Position numbers and translations under genes: made by a program. Below the pieces are notes generated by a model. That model did no database searches and was not told the DNA's origin. It was given only the letters and a program-made list of their open reading frames with translations. 64,000 nucleotides of DNA from Thermanaerovibrio velox DSM 12556 (GTDB lineage Bacteria; Synergistota; Synergistia; Synergistales; Synergistaceae): positions 434,001 through 498,000 of the forward strand of contig NZ_CM001377.1 of the NCBI RefSeq assembly GCF_000237825.1. Direction: 5' to 3'. Below, in pieces: positions 41,666 to 50,344 of this stretch. The first letter of the stretch is position 1, and every line of letters starts with the position of its first letter.

Positions 41666-42076
41666 ATGGCTGACGGGGTTAACGGGGTAAGCGGAAGCGC
41701 TTGGGATGTCGGGGCGGATAAGCAGCGGACCACCAAGACGGAGCTGGGGAAGGACGATTTCTTGAAGCTTCTGGTTGCGCAGCTCACCCATCAGGATCCT
41801 TTGGATCCGCTTAAGGACAAGGACTTCATCGCCCAGATGGCCCAGTTCTCCGCGTTGGAGCAGCAGGTGAACATAGCTAAGGGCATAGAGAACCTGGCTA
41901 AGATGTCCATGGCCTCTGCGGTTAACTACGTGGGGCGCACCGTGGGCTACGCGGGGGATGACGGCTCTGAGGCCGCAGGGGTGGTGCAGTTCGTGGAGAT
42001 GAAGGACGGGGCTGTGACGCTTCACCTTAAGGATGGGAAGTCCGTCCCCCTTGAGAAGGTGCAGTACGTGGGATGA
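41666..42076 (+). CDS. flgD: Hook-capping protein FlgD (YlxG)
   Basis: 136 residues, a short form with only the conserved N-terminal scaffold: LGKDDFLKLLVAQLTHQDPLDPLKDKDFIAQMAQFSALEQQVNIAKGI, then a small C-terminal beta part. Caps the growing hook. ATG 41666 is better spaced from GAGGAGG than ATG 41660. Confidence 0.93.
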   Translation: MADGVNGVSGSAWDVGADKQRTTKTELGKDDFLKLLVAQLTHQDPLDPLKDKDFIAQMAQFSALEQQVNIAKGIENLAKMSMASAVNYVGRTVGYAGDDGSEAAGVVQFVEMKDGAVTLHLKDGKSVPLEKVQYVG

Positions 42077-42182
42077 GGTTGCTTTTGAGCTGGTTTGGAT
42101 GGTTTGCCCCCCAGGGACGGAGGGCTTTGGGATCTAGGGAAGGGTTGTCCTTTGTCGCTTTACAGTAAGGAGGAAGCTTGAG

Positions 42183-44093
42183 ATGTTAAGGTCCCTATAT
42201 TCTGGAGTCACCGGTGTCAAGGGGCATCAAACCTATCTGGACGTGGTGGGAAACAACATAGCCAACGTGAACACCACGGGTTTTAAGAAGTCCAACGTCT
42301 TGTTCCAGGACCTTCTGTATCAGAACGTGAGGGGTGCCATGTCCCCCGATGCTGGCCAGGGTCGGGGCGGCATAAACCCCATGCAGATAGGGTTGGGCAG
42401 CCTGGTTGGGGCGGTGGAGACCATCCACACCCAGGGTACCATGCAGTACACCGGCAACCGCAACGACTTTGCGGTGTCCGGTGACGGTTACTTCGTGGTC
42501 AAGAACGGGGCGGACACCCTCTACACCAGGGCGGGATCGGCGACGTTGGACTCGGGGGGCAACCTGGTGATGGCGGGATCCGGGTACATGTATCAGGGGT
42601 ACAAGATGGAGAAGGACCCAACGGATCCCACCAAGTACATAGAAGGTCCCCTGGGGGGTATAAACATACCGGTGGGTCAGAAGTTGGAGGCCCGGAAGAC
42701 CCAGCTTGGGGGGTACCGCTGCAACCTGGACAGCCGTGTAAAGTCGCACCTTCCCATGGGTATAACCGGCAACGATTCTTCGGTGAAGATAATCCTTGGG
42801 GCCAACACCTACACGCTCAACAACATAGCGGAGGGGGGTACGGTGGGGAACTTCCTGACCCTCACGGACGGGACCAACTCGGTGCAGCTTGGGTTCCCCG
42901 CCGGGGGGCCCACTGTGGATCCCACGTCGCTGCTCCCCAACCTAACCCAGGTTTCCGTGGCGGGGGCTTTTACCGGCGCCTCTTACGATCCCTCCACGGG
43001 GAAGCTCACGGTCACGGACGGCACCAATACCAGCACGGTGGACCTTGCTTCCATGATGGACTTTGAGGTTCTGATCGTGAGGGATTCCTCAAACAACGTT
43101 TACAGGTATCTGACGGAGTTCAACGACGTGGCCGCCAACGGCTATAAGGAGCTGGTTCTGTGGGGGCCTGATGCCTCATCGGGCAACGCATCCACCAGGT
43201 TTTCCCTGACGGTGCCCACTAAAAACGATGGTACCTTTGACCTCAGCGCCGCTCAGAACATACTTGCCGCCGCCCAATCTCCAAGCGGCAACGCGTTGAC
43301 GGTTCAGGCCACCACTGACGGGCTGGGCCTTGTGGTGAAGGACGGGGCCACCACCGTGGCCACCTTGAACAACCGGTTGAGCAGCATTCACACCAGCAAG
43401 ATGGACATATATGACAGCCTTGGGAATCCCCATACGTTGGAGGTCTCCTGGGAGAAGGTAGACAACAACCAGTGGAGGTGGAGGGCTTTTCTGCCCGACG
43501 AAACGGGGATAACGCTTACCAACAACACCGGGGTTATTAACTTTGACTCCCAGGGGAAGATAGAGGGGGTTTCGGAGTTTGACGTCACCATAAACTTCGC
43601 CGCCTTGGGCGCCGAGGACTCCACGGTGAGGCTGGATTTCAGCGGTAAGTCCTTTGGGAAGGAGGCCATAGAGGGGGTTACTCAGTACGGGTCCGCCTTC
43701 ACCACCAAGGCCTACTATCAGGACGGTTATCCCATGGGGGTGTTGCAGGACTATGCGGTGAGCTCCGACGGCACGGTTCAGGGGGTTTACAGCAACGGTC
43801 AGCGTCAGCCCCTTTACAAGATGGCTTTGGCGCTGTTTGCAAACCCCCAGGGGCTTACCAAGGAGGGTTCCACGGTGTTCGCCGAGTCCGCCAACTCCGG
43901 CATAGCCCAGATAGTGAAGCCCATGGAGGGAGGCGCGGGGCGCATCATGGGGAGCAACCTGGAGATGTCCAACGTGGACCTGTCCCAGGAGTTCGTGAAC
44001 CTGATAGTGGCCCAGAGGGGGTTCCAGGCCAACGCCAGGGTGATAACCACTTCGGACCAGGTGTTGGAGGAGCTCATCAACCTCAAGAGGTAG
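42183..44093 (+). CDS. flgE: Flagellar hook protein FlgE
   Basis: 636 residues, longer than the enterobacterial 402 because of inserted surface domains. Axial N-terminus LRSLYSGVTGVKGHQTYLDVVGNNIANVNTTGFKKSNVLFQDLLYQ, NRNDFAVSGDGYFVVKNG, and C-terminus LEMSNVDLSQEFVNLIVAQRGFQANARVITTSDQVLEELINLKR are typical. About 106 noncoding bases precede it, ending in AAGGAGG. Confidence 0.96.
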   Translation: MLRSLYSGVTGVKGHQTYLDVVGNNIANVNTTGFKKSNVLFQDLLYQNVRGAMSPDAGQGRGGINPMQIGLGSLVGAVETIHTQGTMQYTGNRNDFAVSGDGYFVVKNGADTLYTRAGSATLDSGGNLVMAGSGYMYQGYKMEKDPTDPTKYIEGPLGGINIPVGQKLEARKTQLGGYRCNLDSRVKSHLPMGITGNDSSVKIILGANTYTLNNIAEGGTVGNFLTLTDGTNSVQLGFPAGGPTVDPTSLLPNLTQVSVAGAFTGASYDPSTGKLTVTDGTNTSTVDLASMMDFEVLIVRDSSNNVYRYLTEFNDVAANGYKELVLWGPDASSGNASTRFSLTVPTKNDGTFDLSAAQNILAAAQSPSGNALTVQATTDGLGLVVKDGATTVATLNNRLSSIHTSKMDIYDSLGNPHTLEVSWEKVDNNQWRWRAFLPDETGITLTNNTGVINFDSQGKIEGVSEFDVTINFAALGAEDSTVRLDFSGKSFGKEAIEGVTQYGSAFTTKAYYQDGYPMGVLQDYAVSSDGTVQGVYSNGQRQPLYKMALALFANPQGLTKEGSTVFAESANSGIAQIVKPMEGGAGRIMGSNLEMSNVDLSQEFVNLIVAQRGFQANARVITTSDQVLEELINLKR

Positions 44094-44105
44094 GTGGCTT
44101 AGGCC

Positions 44106-44300
44106 TTGATAGAGCTTACTCGTTTTGGAGGAGGCCGGTTTGTGCTGAACAGCGACCTTATAGAGGCGGTTGAGGCGAATCCTGACACGGTGGTCACCAT
44201 GGTGAACGGCCATAGGTACGTGGTTAAGGAGACTCCGGGGGATATAATAGAGAAGGTTGTGGAGTTCAAGCGAAGGGTTTTCGAGGTCATCCCTAGGTGA
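44106..44300 (+). CDS. swrD: FlbD/SwrD family flagellar protein
   Basis: 64 residues: MIELTRFGGGRFVLNSDLIEAVEANPDTVVTMVNGHRYVVKE matches the SwrD/FlbD family closely. In Bacillus SwrD raises flagellar motor power. TTG start. Located right before the stator genes, consistent with a motor role. Confidence 0.9.
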   Translation: MIELTRFGGGRFVLNSDLIEAVEANPDTVVTMVNGHRYVVKETPGDIIEKVVEFKRRVFEVIPR

Positions 44301-44365
44301 GCTTTGTGGTATCTTTGGGCTGGGTGGGGTTTTAACATCATGGGAATCGTCGAGGTGAGGCTCCG

Positions 44366-45154
44366 GTGGATCTTGGAACTTTAATAGGTTTTCTTCTGGC
44401 CCTTATACTGGTCATAGGGGGGATACTGGCGGGGGGCGACCCCGGGGCGTTCATAGACGCCCCATCGCTGCTCATAACCGGGGGTGGTACCCTTGGGGCG
44501 GCGATAATGGCCAACCCTCTTGAGAGGACCAAGGCGCTTCCTAAGATCCTGAGGAAGGCGTTCTTCAACGATCCCATAGATCTTCCCGGCCTCATCCAGA
44601 CCCTGGTGAGTTTTGCCGAGAAAGCCAGGAGGGAGGGGCTTTTGGCCCTGGAGGAGGACGCGGCGCAGCTGGACGATCCCTTCCTTAAGAAGTCCATCCA
44701 GTTGGTGGTGGACGGAACGGATCCGGAGTTGGTGAAGTCCATCTTGGACACCGAGATAGGGTTGTTGGAGGAGCGTCACGGGGCCGGCAAGGCCATGTTC
44801 GACATAATGGCGGAGCTTGCCCCTGCCTTTGGCATGTTGGGGACCCTGATAGGCCTTATAGTCATGTTGGGTCACCTGGACGATCCGGACGCGTTGGGGC
44901 CCGGCATGGCCACGGCGCTCATAACCACCTTCTACGGTTCTTTCATAGCCAACGTCATATGTATTCCCACGTCGAAGAAGCTGGCCTATAGATCCAGTCA
45001 GGAGATACTGTCCCGGGAGTTGATGGTGGAGGGGATACTGGCCATCCAGGCGGGGGAGAACCCCCGCATAGTGGAGGAGAAGCTCAAGGTATTCCTGCCC
45101 CCGGATCTTAGGGCCAAGATGGAGGCGGAGAAGGAGCAGGAGCAGGGGGGGTGA
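44366..45154 (+). CDS. motA: Flagellar motor stator protein MotA
   Basis: 262 residues, four transmembrane helices (about 4-22, 32-50, 148-168, 182-202). MANPLERTKALPKILRKAF and the cytosolic charged loop, then FDIMAELAPAFGMLGTLIGLIVML and GPGMATALITTFYGSFIANVICIPTSKKL are diagnostic. GTG start 44366. Channel half of the stator with MotB. Confidence 0.95.
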   Translation: MDLGTLIGFLLALILVIGGILAGGDPGAFIDAPSLLITGGGTLGAAIMANPLERTKALPKILRKAFFNDPIDLPGLIQTLVSFAEKARREGLLALEEDAAQLDDPFLKKSIQLVVDGTDPELVKSILDTEIGLLEERHGAGKAMFDIMAELAPAFGMLGTLIGLIVMLGHLDDPDALGPGMATALITTFYGSFIANVICIPTSKKLAYRSSQEILSRELMVEGILAIQAGENPRIVEEKLKVFLPPDLRAKMEAEKEQEQGG

Positions 45155-45160
45155 TGACCT

Positions 45161-45886
45161 TTGGCCCGTAAGAAGAAGCAGCCCGAGGGTTCCGCAGGGG
45201 CCCCTCTTTTCATGGCCACCTATGGGGACATGGTCACGTTGCTTTTGACGTTCTTCGTGTTCCTGTACTCCTTTTCCTCCATAGACGTGCAGAAGTTTCA
45301 GAAGATGATGTTCTCCTTCCAGGGGGCCCTGGGGGTGCTGCCGGGGGGCAAGACTATACAGGAGGGTGCAGGGGTCTACGCCGGCCGGGTTGGGCAGGAT
45401 GCGGGGGATGCTCCCAAGAGGACCCAGGAGTTCAAGGAGGGCATAGCGAAGCAGCTTCAGGCGCTGGCCAAGGAGCAAGGGCTTCAGGACCAGATGATAG
45501 TTCAGATAAACCAAAGGGGTGTTACGGTCTCTCTTTCGGAGCAGTTCCTGTTTGCCCCTGGGAGTGCGGAGCTGAGCCCTTTGGCCAGGAGGCTTCTTTT
45601 CAAGGTGGGACAGGTTTTGGTAGGGGTTCGGTACCCCATATCCTTTGAGGGGCACACGGACAACACCCCCTTGGAGGGCGGGCCTTACGGGGACAACTGG
45701 GGGCTTTCCGCCGCCAGGGCTGCTTCGGTGGCGTCGTACATGGTTAACCGGGTGGGGCTTTCGGACAGGAACGTCCAGGCGGTGGGTTACGGGTCTTCAA
45801 AGCCCTTGGTGCCCAACGACACCCCGGAGCACCGGGCTCTTAACCGGAGGGTGGATCTGGTCATCCTTACGGACAACTCTCTTTGA
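45161..45886 (+). CDS. motB: Flagellar motor stator protein MotB
   Basis: 241 residues: cytosolic N-tail, one transmembrane helix (about 18-40) carrying the ion-binding Asp23 (YGDMVTLLLTFF), then an OmpA-like peptidoglycan-binding domain (FEGHTDNTPLEGGPYGDNWGLSAARAASV, AVGYGSSKPLVPNDTPEHRALNRRVDL). TTG start. Coupling ion (H+ or Na+) cannot be read safely from this helix. Confidence 0.95.
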   Translation: MARKKKQPEGSAGAPLFMATYGDMVTLLLTFFVFLYSFSSIDVQKFQKMMFSFQGALGVLPGGKTIQEGAGVYAGRVGQDAGDAPKRTQEFKEGIAKQLQALAKEQGLQDQMIVQINQRGVTVSLSEQFLFAPGSAELSPLARRLLFKVGQVLVGVRYPISFEGHTDNTPLEGGPYGDNWGLSAARAASVASYMVNRVGLSDRNVQAVGYGSSKPLVPNDTPEHRALNRRVDLVILTDNSL

Positions 45887-45902
45887 TCGAGGAGGAGGGG
45901 CC

Positions 45903-46352
45903 ATGGCTAAGAAGGCGGTTATTTTCGTGGTGGTTGGGGTGGTGGTCCTGCTCCTCGGCATAGGCGGAGGGGTTATGGTGGGGCTTAAGTTCTTCGGATC
46001 CGACAAGCCCAAGGAGAAGCTCTTGCCCCCGGGGCCTACCGTGTCGGTGGGCAACTTCACCATAAACCTGGCGGATCCGGAGCCTCATCTGATACAGCTT
46101 GGGGTCACCCTGGAGATGGAGGACCCGGATTCGGCGGCCCTTTTGTCCGACTCGGGGTGGATCTCCAGGGTTAAGAACGAGATAATCTTGACCGTGAAGG
46201 ATCGGCGTTACGACGAGCTCAAGAGCTCCGAAGGGGCACAGATACTGGCACAGGACCTTAGGGGGCGGCTCAACTCGCTGTTGCCCAGGACGAAGAAGGG
46301 CGACAAGGTGCCGGTAAGACAGGTTCTCTTCGATCAGTTCATGTTGCAGTAG
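45903..46352 (+). CDS. fliL: Flagellar basal body protein FliL
   Basis: 149 residues, one N-terminal transmembrane helix (about 5-28) and a periplasmic stomatin-like domain (NFTINLADPEPHLIQLGVTLEM..LRGRLNSLLPRTKKGDKVPVRQVLFDQFMLQ). Stabilises stators. ATG 45903 after GAGGAGG; the longer frame is a shadow of motB. Confidence 0.92.
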   Translation: MAKKAVIFVVVGVVVLLLGIGGGVMVGLKFFGSDKPKEKLLPPGPTVSVGNFTINLADPEPHLIQLGVTLEMEDPDSAALLSDSGWISRVKNEIILTVKDRRYDELKSSEGAQILAQDLRGRLNSLLPRTKKGDKVPVRQVLFDQFMLQ

Positions 46353-46375
46353 GTTTGCGGCGGGGAGGTGGTTAA

Positions 46376-47381
46376 GTGGTACCGGAGGTTCTTTCCCAGA
46401 ACGAGATAGACTCCCTTCTGCAGGCCCTTTCCAGCGGGAGCGTGGACCTGGCGTCCATAGAGAAGCAGGACGACAGGAAGATAAAGATTTATGATTTTAG
46501 AAGGCCCGACAAGTTCAGCAAGGACCAGCTTAGGGCCATCCAGATGATCCACGACTCCTTTGCCCGGCAGCTGACCACGTCGCTGTCTACTTTGGTCAGG
46601 TCCATGGTCTCCGCGGAGGTGGTGTCCGTGGACCAGCTGGCGTACGACGAGTTCATAAGGTCCCTTGTGCAGCCCACGGTGATGGGGGTGCTTGAGATGT
46701 ACCCCTTGAGCGGCAACGCGGTGTTGGAGATGAACCCTCATCTGGTGTTCTCCATAATAGACAGGATGCTTGGGGGCAAGGGGGGAGCCCATAAGGAAGC
46801 CCAGGGATCTCACGGACATAGAGCGCACGGTGGTAGAGCGGGTGATGCTGAAGATACTGGAGCATCTTGAGGAGAGCTGGAGCACCGTGGTGGACATAAG
46901 GTTTCGGTTTGAGAGCATGGAGAGCAATCCCTTCTTCGTGCAGATATGTCCCGGTACCGACATGGTCCTCTTGGTCACGTTGAAGATCCAGGTGGGGGAG
47001 ACGGAGGGCATAATGAACCTTTGTATTCCCTACTTTGTGATGGAACCCATGATAGACAAGCTGTCGTCCCAGCACTGGTTTGCCTCTACGGGTAGGAAGA
47101 ACCTGGAGGGGGCCAGGGAGGCCATAGAGGCGAGGCTTCATCAGGTTTCGGTGCCCATGGCTTTGGAGCTGGGTCACACGGTGCTCACCATTGGGGACGT
47201 GCTTCAGCTTCGGGAGGGGGACGTCATCCGGCTTGACGGTAAGACCTCTGATCCCTTGGGACTCCGGGTTGGCAACATGATCAAGTTCCTGTGTGAGGCG
47301 GGAACCTTTGAAAAGCACTATGCGGCGAGGATCCTCGAGGTACTGAGCGACGAGGGGCTCGCCCATCACGGGGAGGATTAA
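46376..47381 (+). pseudogene. fliM: Flagellar switch protein FliM, frame broken at a G6 run
   Basis: Frame 1 starts with EVLSQNEIDSLLQALSSG (CheY-P-binding N-terminus) and continues KIYDFRRPDKFSKDQLRAIQMIHDSFARQLTTSLS up to MLGGKG. At 46780-46785 six G residues occur where five are needed; the frame beginning with EPIRKPRDLTDIERTVVERVM then completes the middle domain and the FliN-like C-terminus to 47381. Corrected length is about 334 residues, normal for FliM. As sequenced, a truncated protein of 164 residues would result, incompatible with motility. Confidence 0.9.
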
Positions 47382-47384
47382 TAA

Positions 47385-48503
47385 ATGGGCGAGGATTTCC
47401 TTAGCCAGGACGAGATAGATGCCCTTCTGAGCGGAGGCAAGCCTTCTTCAGGGGGTGGTGGGGGCGGGGGAATAACCCTGGACGAGATGGAGGTGCTCAA
47501 GGAGGTGGCCTCCACCGCCGCGTCCTCCGTGGGTGGAGTGATGGGCATGTTGGCCGGGAGGTCCGTATCCGTTTCGGTGGGGCTGTGCGAGTCCGCTCCC
47601 CAGAACTCGGTGGTGGAGAAGGTGGGGGCCATGTCCATCTTCGCCTTCTCCATGGTCTGGGACGGCCTTGACGACGCTCCTGCCAGGCTTGTGACCACCG
47701 ACCGAGGGGCGTTGACCCTGGCGGACCTGATGATGGGGGGGGACGCCAAGGAGCTGCCGGAGGAGCCGAACGACCTTTACCTATCCGCTGCCCAGGAGGG
47801 GTTCAGCCAGTTGATAGGCTCTGCCCTCACCAGCATAAGCGGGATGTTGAAGGGGGCCCGGCTTGCTCCGAAGAACACATCCGGTGGGCTTTCGGACTTT
47901 TCTTGGGTGCCCTTCGACTCCCTGCCGGTGACGGAGGAGGCTTGGGTATCCCGGCTGGACGTGGAGGTCGAAGGGGTGGAGCCCTTCTCGATCTTCCTCG
48001 TGTTGCCCGCGGGCAGCGCCAAGGAGCTGGCGAACCGCATAAGGGAGGCTTCTGCCCACCAGGAGAAGCCCCAGGAGGCGCCTCGGCCTGCCCATTCGCC
48101 TCAGCCGAGTCCCTCCAGGGCTCCCCAGACGGTTCCGGAGGCGTCGTTCGCTCCTAGAAGCGCTTCGATCTCCACTGCTCCGGTGGATGTGCGTCCTGCG
48201 GAGTTCGCCCCCCTGGGTGGCCAAGAGGTGGCGGTTTCATCCAGCGCTATTGACCTAATAGCGGATATTCCTGTTAGAATAACGGTTGAGCTCGGCAGGG
48301 CCAGAAAGACCATCGCGGACATATTGAACATGAGCCCCGGCTCCGTGGTAGAATTGAACCGGATGGCCGGTGAACCGGTTGACGTGTTGGTCAACGGGAA
48401 GCTCATAGCCAGGGGCGAGGTCGTGGTCATAGACGAGAGCTTCGGGGTGAGGATAACCGAGATCGTAAGCCGGGTGGAGCGGATCCGCTCCATGGGCGTC
48501 TAA
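47385..48503 (+). CDS. fliY: Flagellar switch protein FliY (FliN with CheC-like domain)
   Basis: 372 residues. N-terminal FLSQDEIDALLSGG repeats the CheY-P-binding motif of FliM; residues about 30-200 are a CheC-like domain; a Pro/Ser-rich linker (about 228-270) joins the C-terminal FliN/SpoA domain (IPVRITVELGRARKTIADILNMSPGSVVELNRMAGEPVDVLVNGKLIARGEVVVIDESFGVRITEIV). Both phosphatase motifs E-x-x-N are altered to E-x-x-S (Glu40/Ser43 and Glu138/Ser141), so CheY-P phosphatase activity is doubtful. Confidence 0.92.
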   Translation: MGEDFLSQDEIDALLSGGKPSSGGGGGGGITLDEMEVLKEVASTAASSVGGVMGMLAGRSVSVSVGLCESAPQNSVVEKVGAMSIFAFSMVWDGLDDAPARLVTTDRGALTLADLMMGGDAKELPEEPNDLYLSAAQEGFSQLIGSALTSISGMLKGARLAPKNTSGGLSDFSWVPFDSLPVTEEAWVSRLDVEVEGVEPFSIFLVLPAGSAKELANRIREASAHQEKPQEAPRPAHSPQPSPSRAPQTVPEASFAPRSASISTAPVDVRPAEFAPLGGQEVAVSSSAIDLIADIPVRITVELGRARKTIADILNMSPGSVVELNRMAGEPVDVLVNGKLIARGEVVVIDESFGVRITEIVSRVERIRSMGV

Positions 48504-48538
48504 GGCAGGCCATTTTCTTCCAGGAAGGAGAGGGCAGA

Positions 48539-48901
48539 ATGGGAACCAGGGTTCTTATAGTAGATGACGCAGCCTTCATGAGGATGATGTTGAAGGACAT
48601 CCTTACCAAGAATGGCTTCGAGGTGGTGGGGGAGGCCGAGAACGGTAAGGTGGCGGTTCAGATGTACACGGAGCTCAAGCCCGACGTGGTAACCATGGAC
48701 ATAACCATGCCGGAGATGGATGGCCTGGCGGCGGTGAAGGAGATAAAGCAGCAGGACCCCAACGCCAAGGTGGTGATGGTGAGCGCCATGGGCCAGCAGG
48801 CCATGGTCATAGAGGCCATAAGGGCTGGGGCTGCGGACTTCATAGTCAAACCCTTCCAGCCAGATCGGGTGCTGGAGGCCCTGAGCAAGGCCCTCTCCTG
48901 A
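48539..48901 (+). CDS. cheY: Chemotaxis response regulator CheY
   Basis: 120-residue single receiver domain. Acid pocket Asp9/Asp10 (VDDAAFMRMML), phosphorylated Asp54 (VTMDITMPEMDG), VSAMGQQ and the Lys of VKPFQPDR. Controls the switch through FliM and FliY, encoded just upstream. ATG 48539; a terminator-like hairpin follows. Confidence 0.95.
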   Translation: MGTRVLIVDDAAFMRMMLKDILTKNGFEVVGEAENGKVAVQMYTELKPDVVTMDITMPEMDGLAAVKEIKQQDPNAKVVMVSAMGQQAMVIEAIRAGAADFIVKPFQPDRVLEALSKALS

Positions 48902-48929
48902 GGAGGAGTCTTCCCTAAGGGGGTGGCGG

Positions 48930-48960
48930 GGAGTGTCCCCCGGCACTCCTTTTATTTTTT
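48930..48960 (+). terminator. Intrinsic terminator-like hairpin between cheY and fliO
   Basis: GGAGTG (48930-48935) pairs with CACTCC (48944-48949) and is followed by TTTTATTTTTTTATTT. The short stem suggests partial termination in the middle of the flagellar operon. An AT-rich patch (48950-48985) follows that may provide a new promoter. Confidence 0.6.
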
Positions 48961-48992
48961 TATTTCATTAATATTAATTTATTGTGTGAGGT

Positions 48993-49310
48993 GTGCCGGT
49001 GGGAGAAGTGAGCCTTTGGAGCTACCTTATCAAGGTCTTAGCCGGTCTTTTGGTTTTGGGTGCCCTGGGTTTTGGCGTGGTTCGTTGGGTCCCCAGTTTT
49101 GGCCGGTTTAGGGGGTCCCGTGCGGTGAAGGTGTTATCGGTCACCCCGGTTGGGCGGGATCTTTTGTACTTGGTGGAGATGGGTCCCACGGTGGTGGCGG
49201 TGATCTCGTCCCCCAAGGGGGGGTTTGAGGTGCTTCACCGGTGGGATTCTGCGGAGTTCAAGGGGTACCAGGTGGCATCGGAGGCTGGGGGTGATGGGGT
49301 TGAACCTTAA
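48993..49310 (+). CDS. fliO: Flagellar export-gate assembly protein FliO (FliZ)
   Basis: 105 residues, one transmembrane helix (about 10-30), then the conserved AVKVLSVTPVGRDLLYLVEMGPTVVAVISSPKGGFEVLHRW. FliO helps assemble the FliP ring. GTG 48993 is taken as start; GTG 49008 is possible. Overlaps fliP. Confidence 0.85.
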   Translation: MPVGEVSLWSYLIKVLAGLLVLGALGFGVVRWVPSFGRFRGSRAVKVLSVTPVGRDLLYLVEMGPTVVAVISSPKGGFEVLHRWDSAEFKGYQVASEAGGDGVEP

Positions 49311-50064
49311 TCGTGGGGTCTTTTTGGGGGTGCTCGTTGGGCTTTTATGGGCCGGTTGTGCGCTTGCCCAGCCGACCCCTCCTGCCCTGCCAATACCGGC
49401 CTTGAGGATCGGGGTGGAGGCGGCGCGGAATCAGCAGGACGTGGCCTTGACGCTGCAGATAGTGGCGTTGATGACCGTTTTGAGCATGGCCCCCGCCATA
49501 GTGCTCATGCTGACCAGCTTCACCAGGATACTGGTGGTCCTGGGGTTCGTCAGGAACGCCATGGGGCTCCAGCAGATGCCGCCGAACCAGGTGATAGCAT
49601 CCCTGGCGCTGTTCCTCACCTTTTTCACCATGGCTCCCGTGTGGGACCAGGTTTACAAGGGGGCTTTGGTGCCCTACATGAGGGGGCAGATATCCGCGGA
49701 GCGGGCCTTCCAAGGGGCGGAGGGGCCGGTAAGGTCGTTCATGCTCCGTCAGACCAGGGAACGGGAGCTGTCCCTCATGGTGAGGCTTGCTAAGATGAAG
49801 CAGCCCAAGAACCAGGAGGAGGTCCCCACAAGGGTGCTCATCCCGGCCTTCATCCTGAGCGAGCTAAAGACCGCCTTTCAGATGGGGGTGGTGATATTCA
49901 TACCGTTCATCGTGGTGGACATGATAGTCTCCAGCGTGCTCATGAGCATGGGCATGATAATGCTGCCCCCCATGATGATATCCCTGCCCTTCAAGGTGCT
50001 GCTCTTCGTCATGGCGGACGGATGGGACCTGGTTATAGCCAGCCTCGTAACCAGCTTTAAGTGA
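49294..50064 (+). CDS. fliP: Flagellar export gate protein FliP
   Basis: 256 residues with a cleavable signal peptide (FLGVLVGLLWAGCALAQ), then four helices: LQIVALMTVLSMAPAIVLMLTSFTRILVVLGFVRNAMGLQQMPPNQVIASLALFLTFF and LIPAFILSELKTAFQMGVVIFIPFIVVDMIVSSVLMSMGMIMLPPMMISLPFKVLLFV. Core of the type III export pore. Confidence 0.96.
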   Translation: MGLNLNRGVFLGVLVGLLWAGCALAQPTPPALPIPALRIGVEAARNQQDVALTLQIVALMTVLSMAPAIVLMLTSFTRILVVLGFVRNAMGLQQMPPNQVIASLALFLTFFTMAPVWDQVYKGALVPYMRGQISAERAFQGAEGPVRSFMLRQTRERELSLMVRLAKMKQPKNQEEVPTRVLIPAFILSELKTAFQMGVVIFIPFIVVDMIVSSVLMSMGMIMLPPMMISLPFKVLLFVMADGWDLVIASLVTSFK

Positions 50065-50074
50065 GGTGGTGTGA

Positions 50075-50344
50075 GTGGGGACCCTGAGCGTGGCGGACGC
50101 CTTCAGGCAAGCCTTGTGGGTGTCCATGGTAAGCAGCATGCCCATACTGGTGATCGCCATGCTGGTGGGGCTGGTGATAGGGATAGTCCAGACCGCCACC
50201 TCCATCCAGGAGCAGACCTTGGCGTTCATCCCCAAGATCCTGGCGGTCTTCCTGGGGTTGCTCCTTCTGGGCCCATGGATGGGTAGGACCGTGCTTGACA
50301 TGACCCGTTTCCTGTTCGAGTCCCTCTACAGGTTTGTGTCATGA
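50075..50344 (+). CDS. fliQ: Flagellar export gate protein FliQ
   Basis: 89 residues, two transmembrane helices (about 17-40 and 52-72): MPILVIAMLVGLVIGIVQTATSIQEQTLAFIPKILAVFL. GTG start. Overlaps fliR by ATGA. Confidence 0.95.
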   Translation: MGTLSVADAFRQALWVSMVSSMPILVIAMLVGLVIGIVQTATSIQEQTLAFIPKILAVFLGLLLLGPWMGRTVLDMTRFLFESLYRFVS

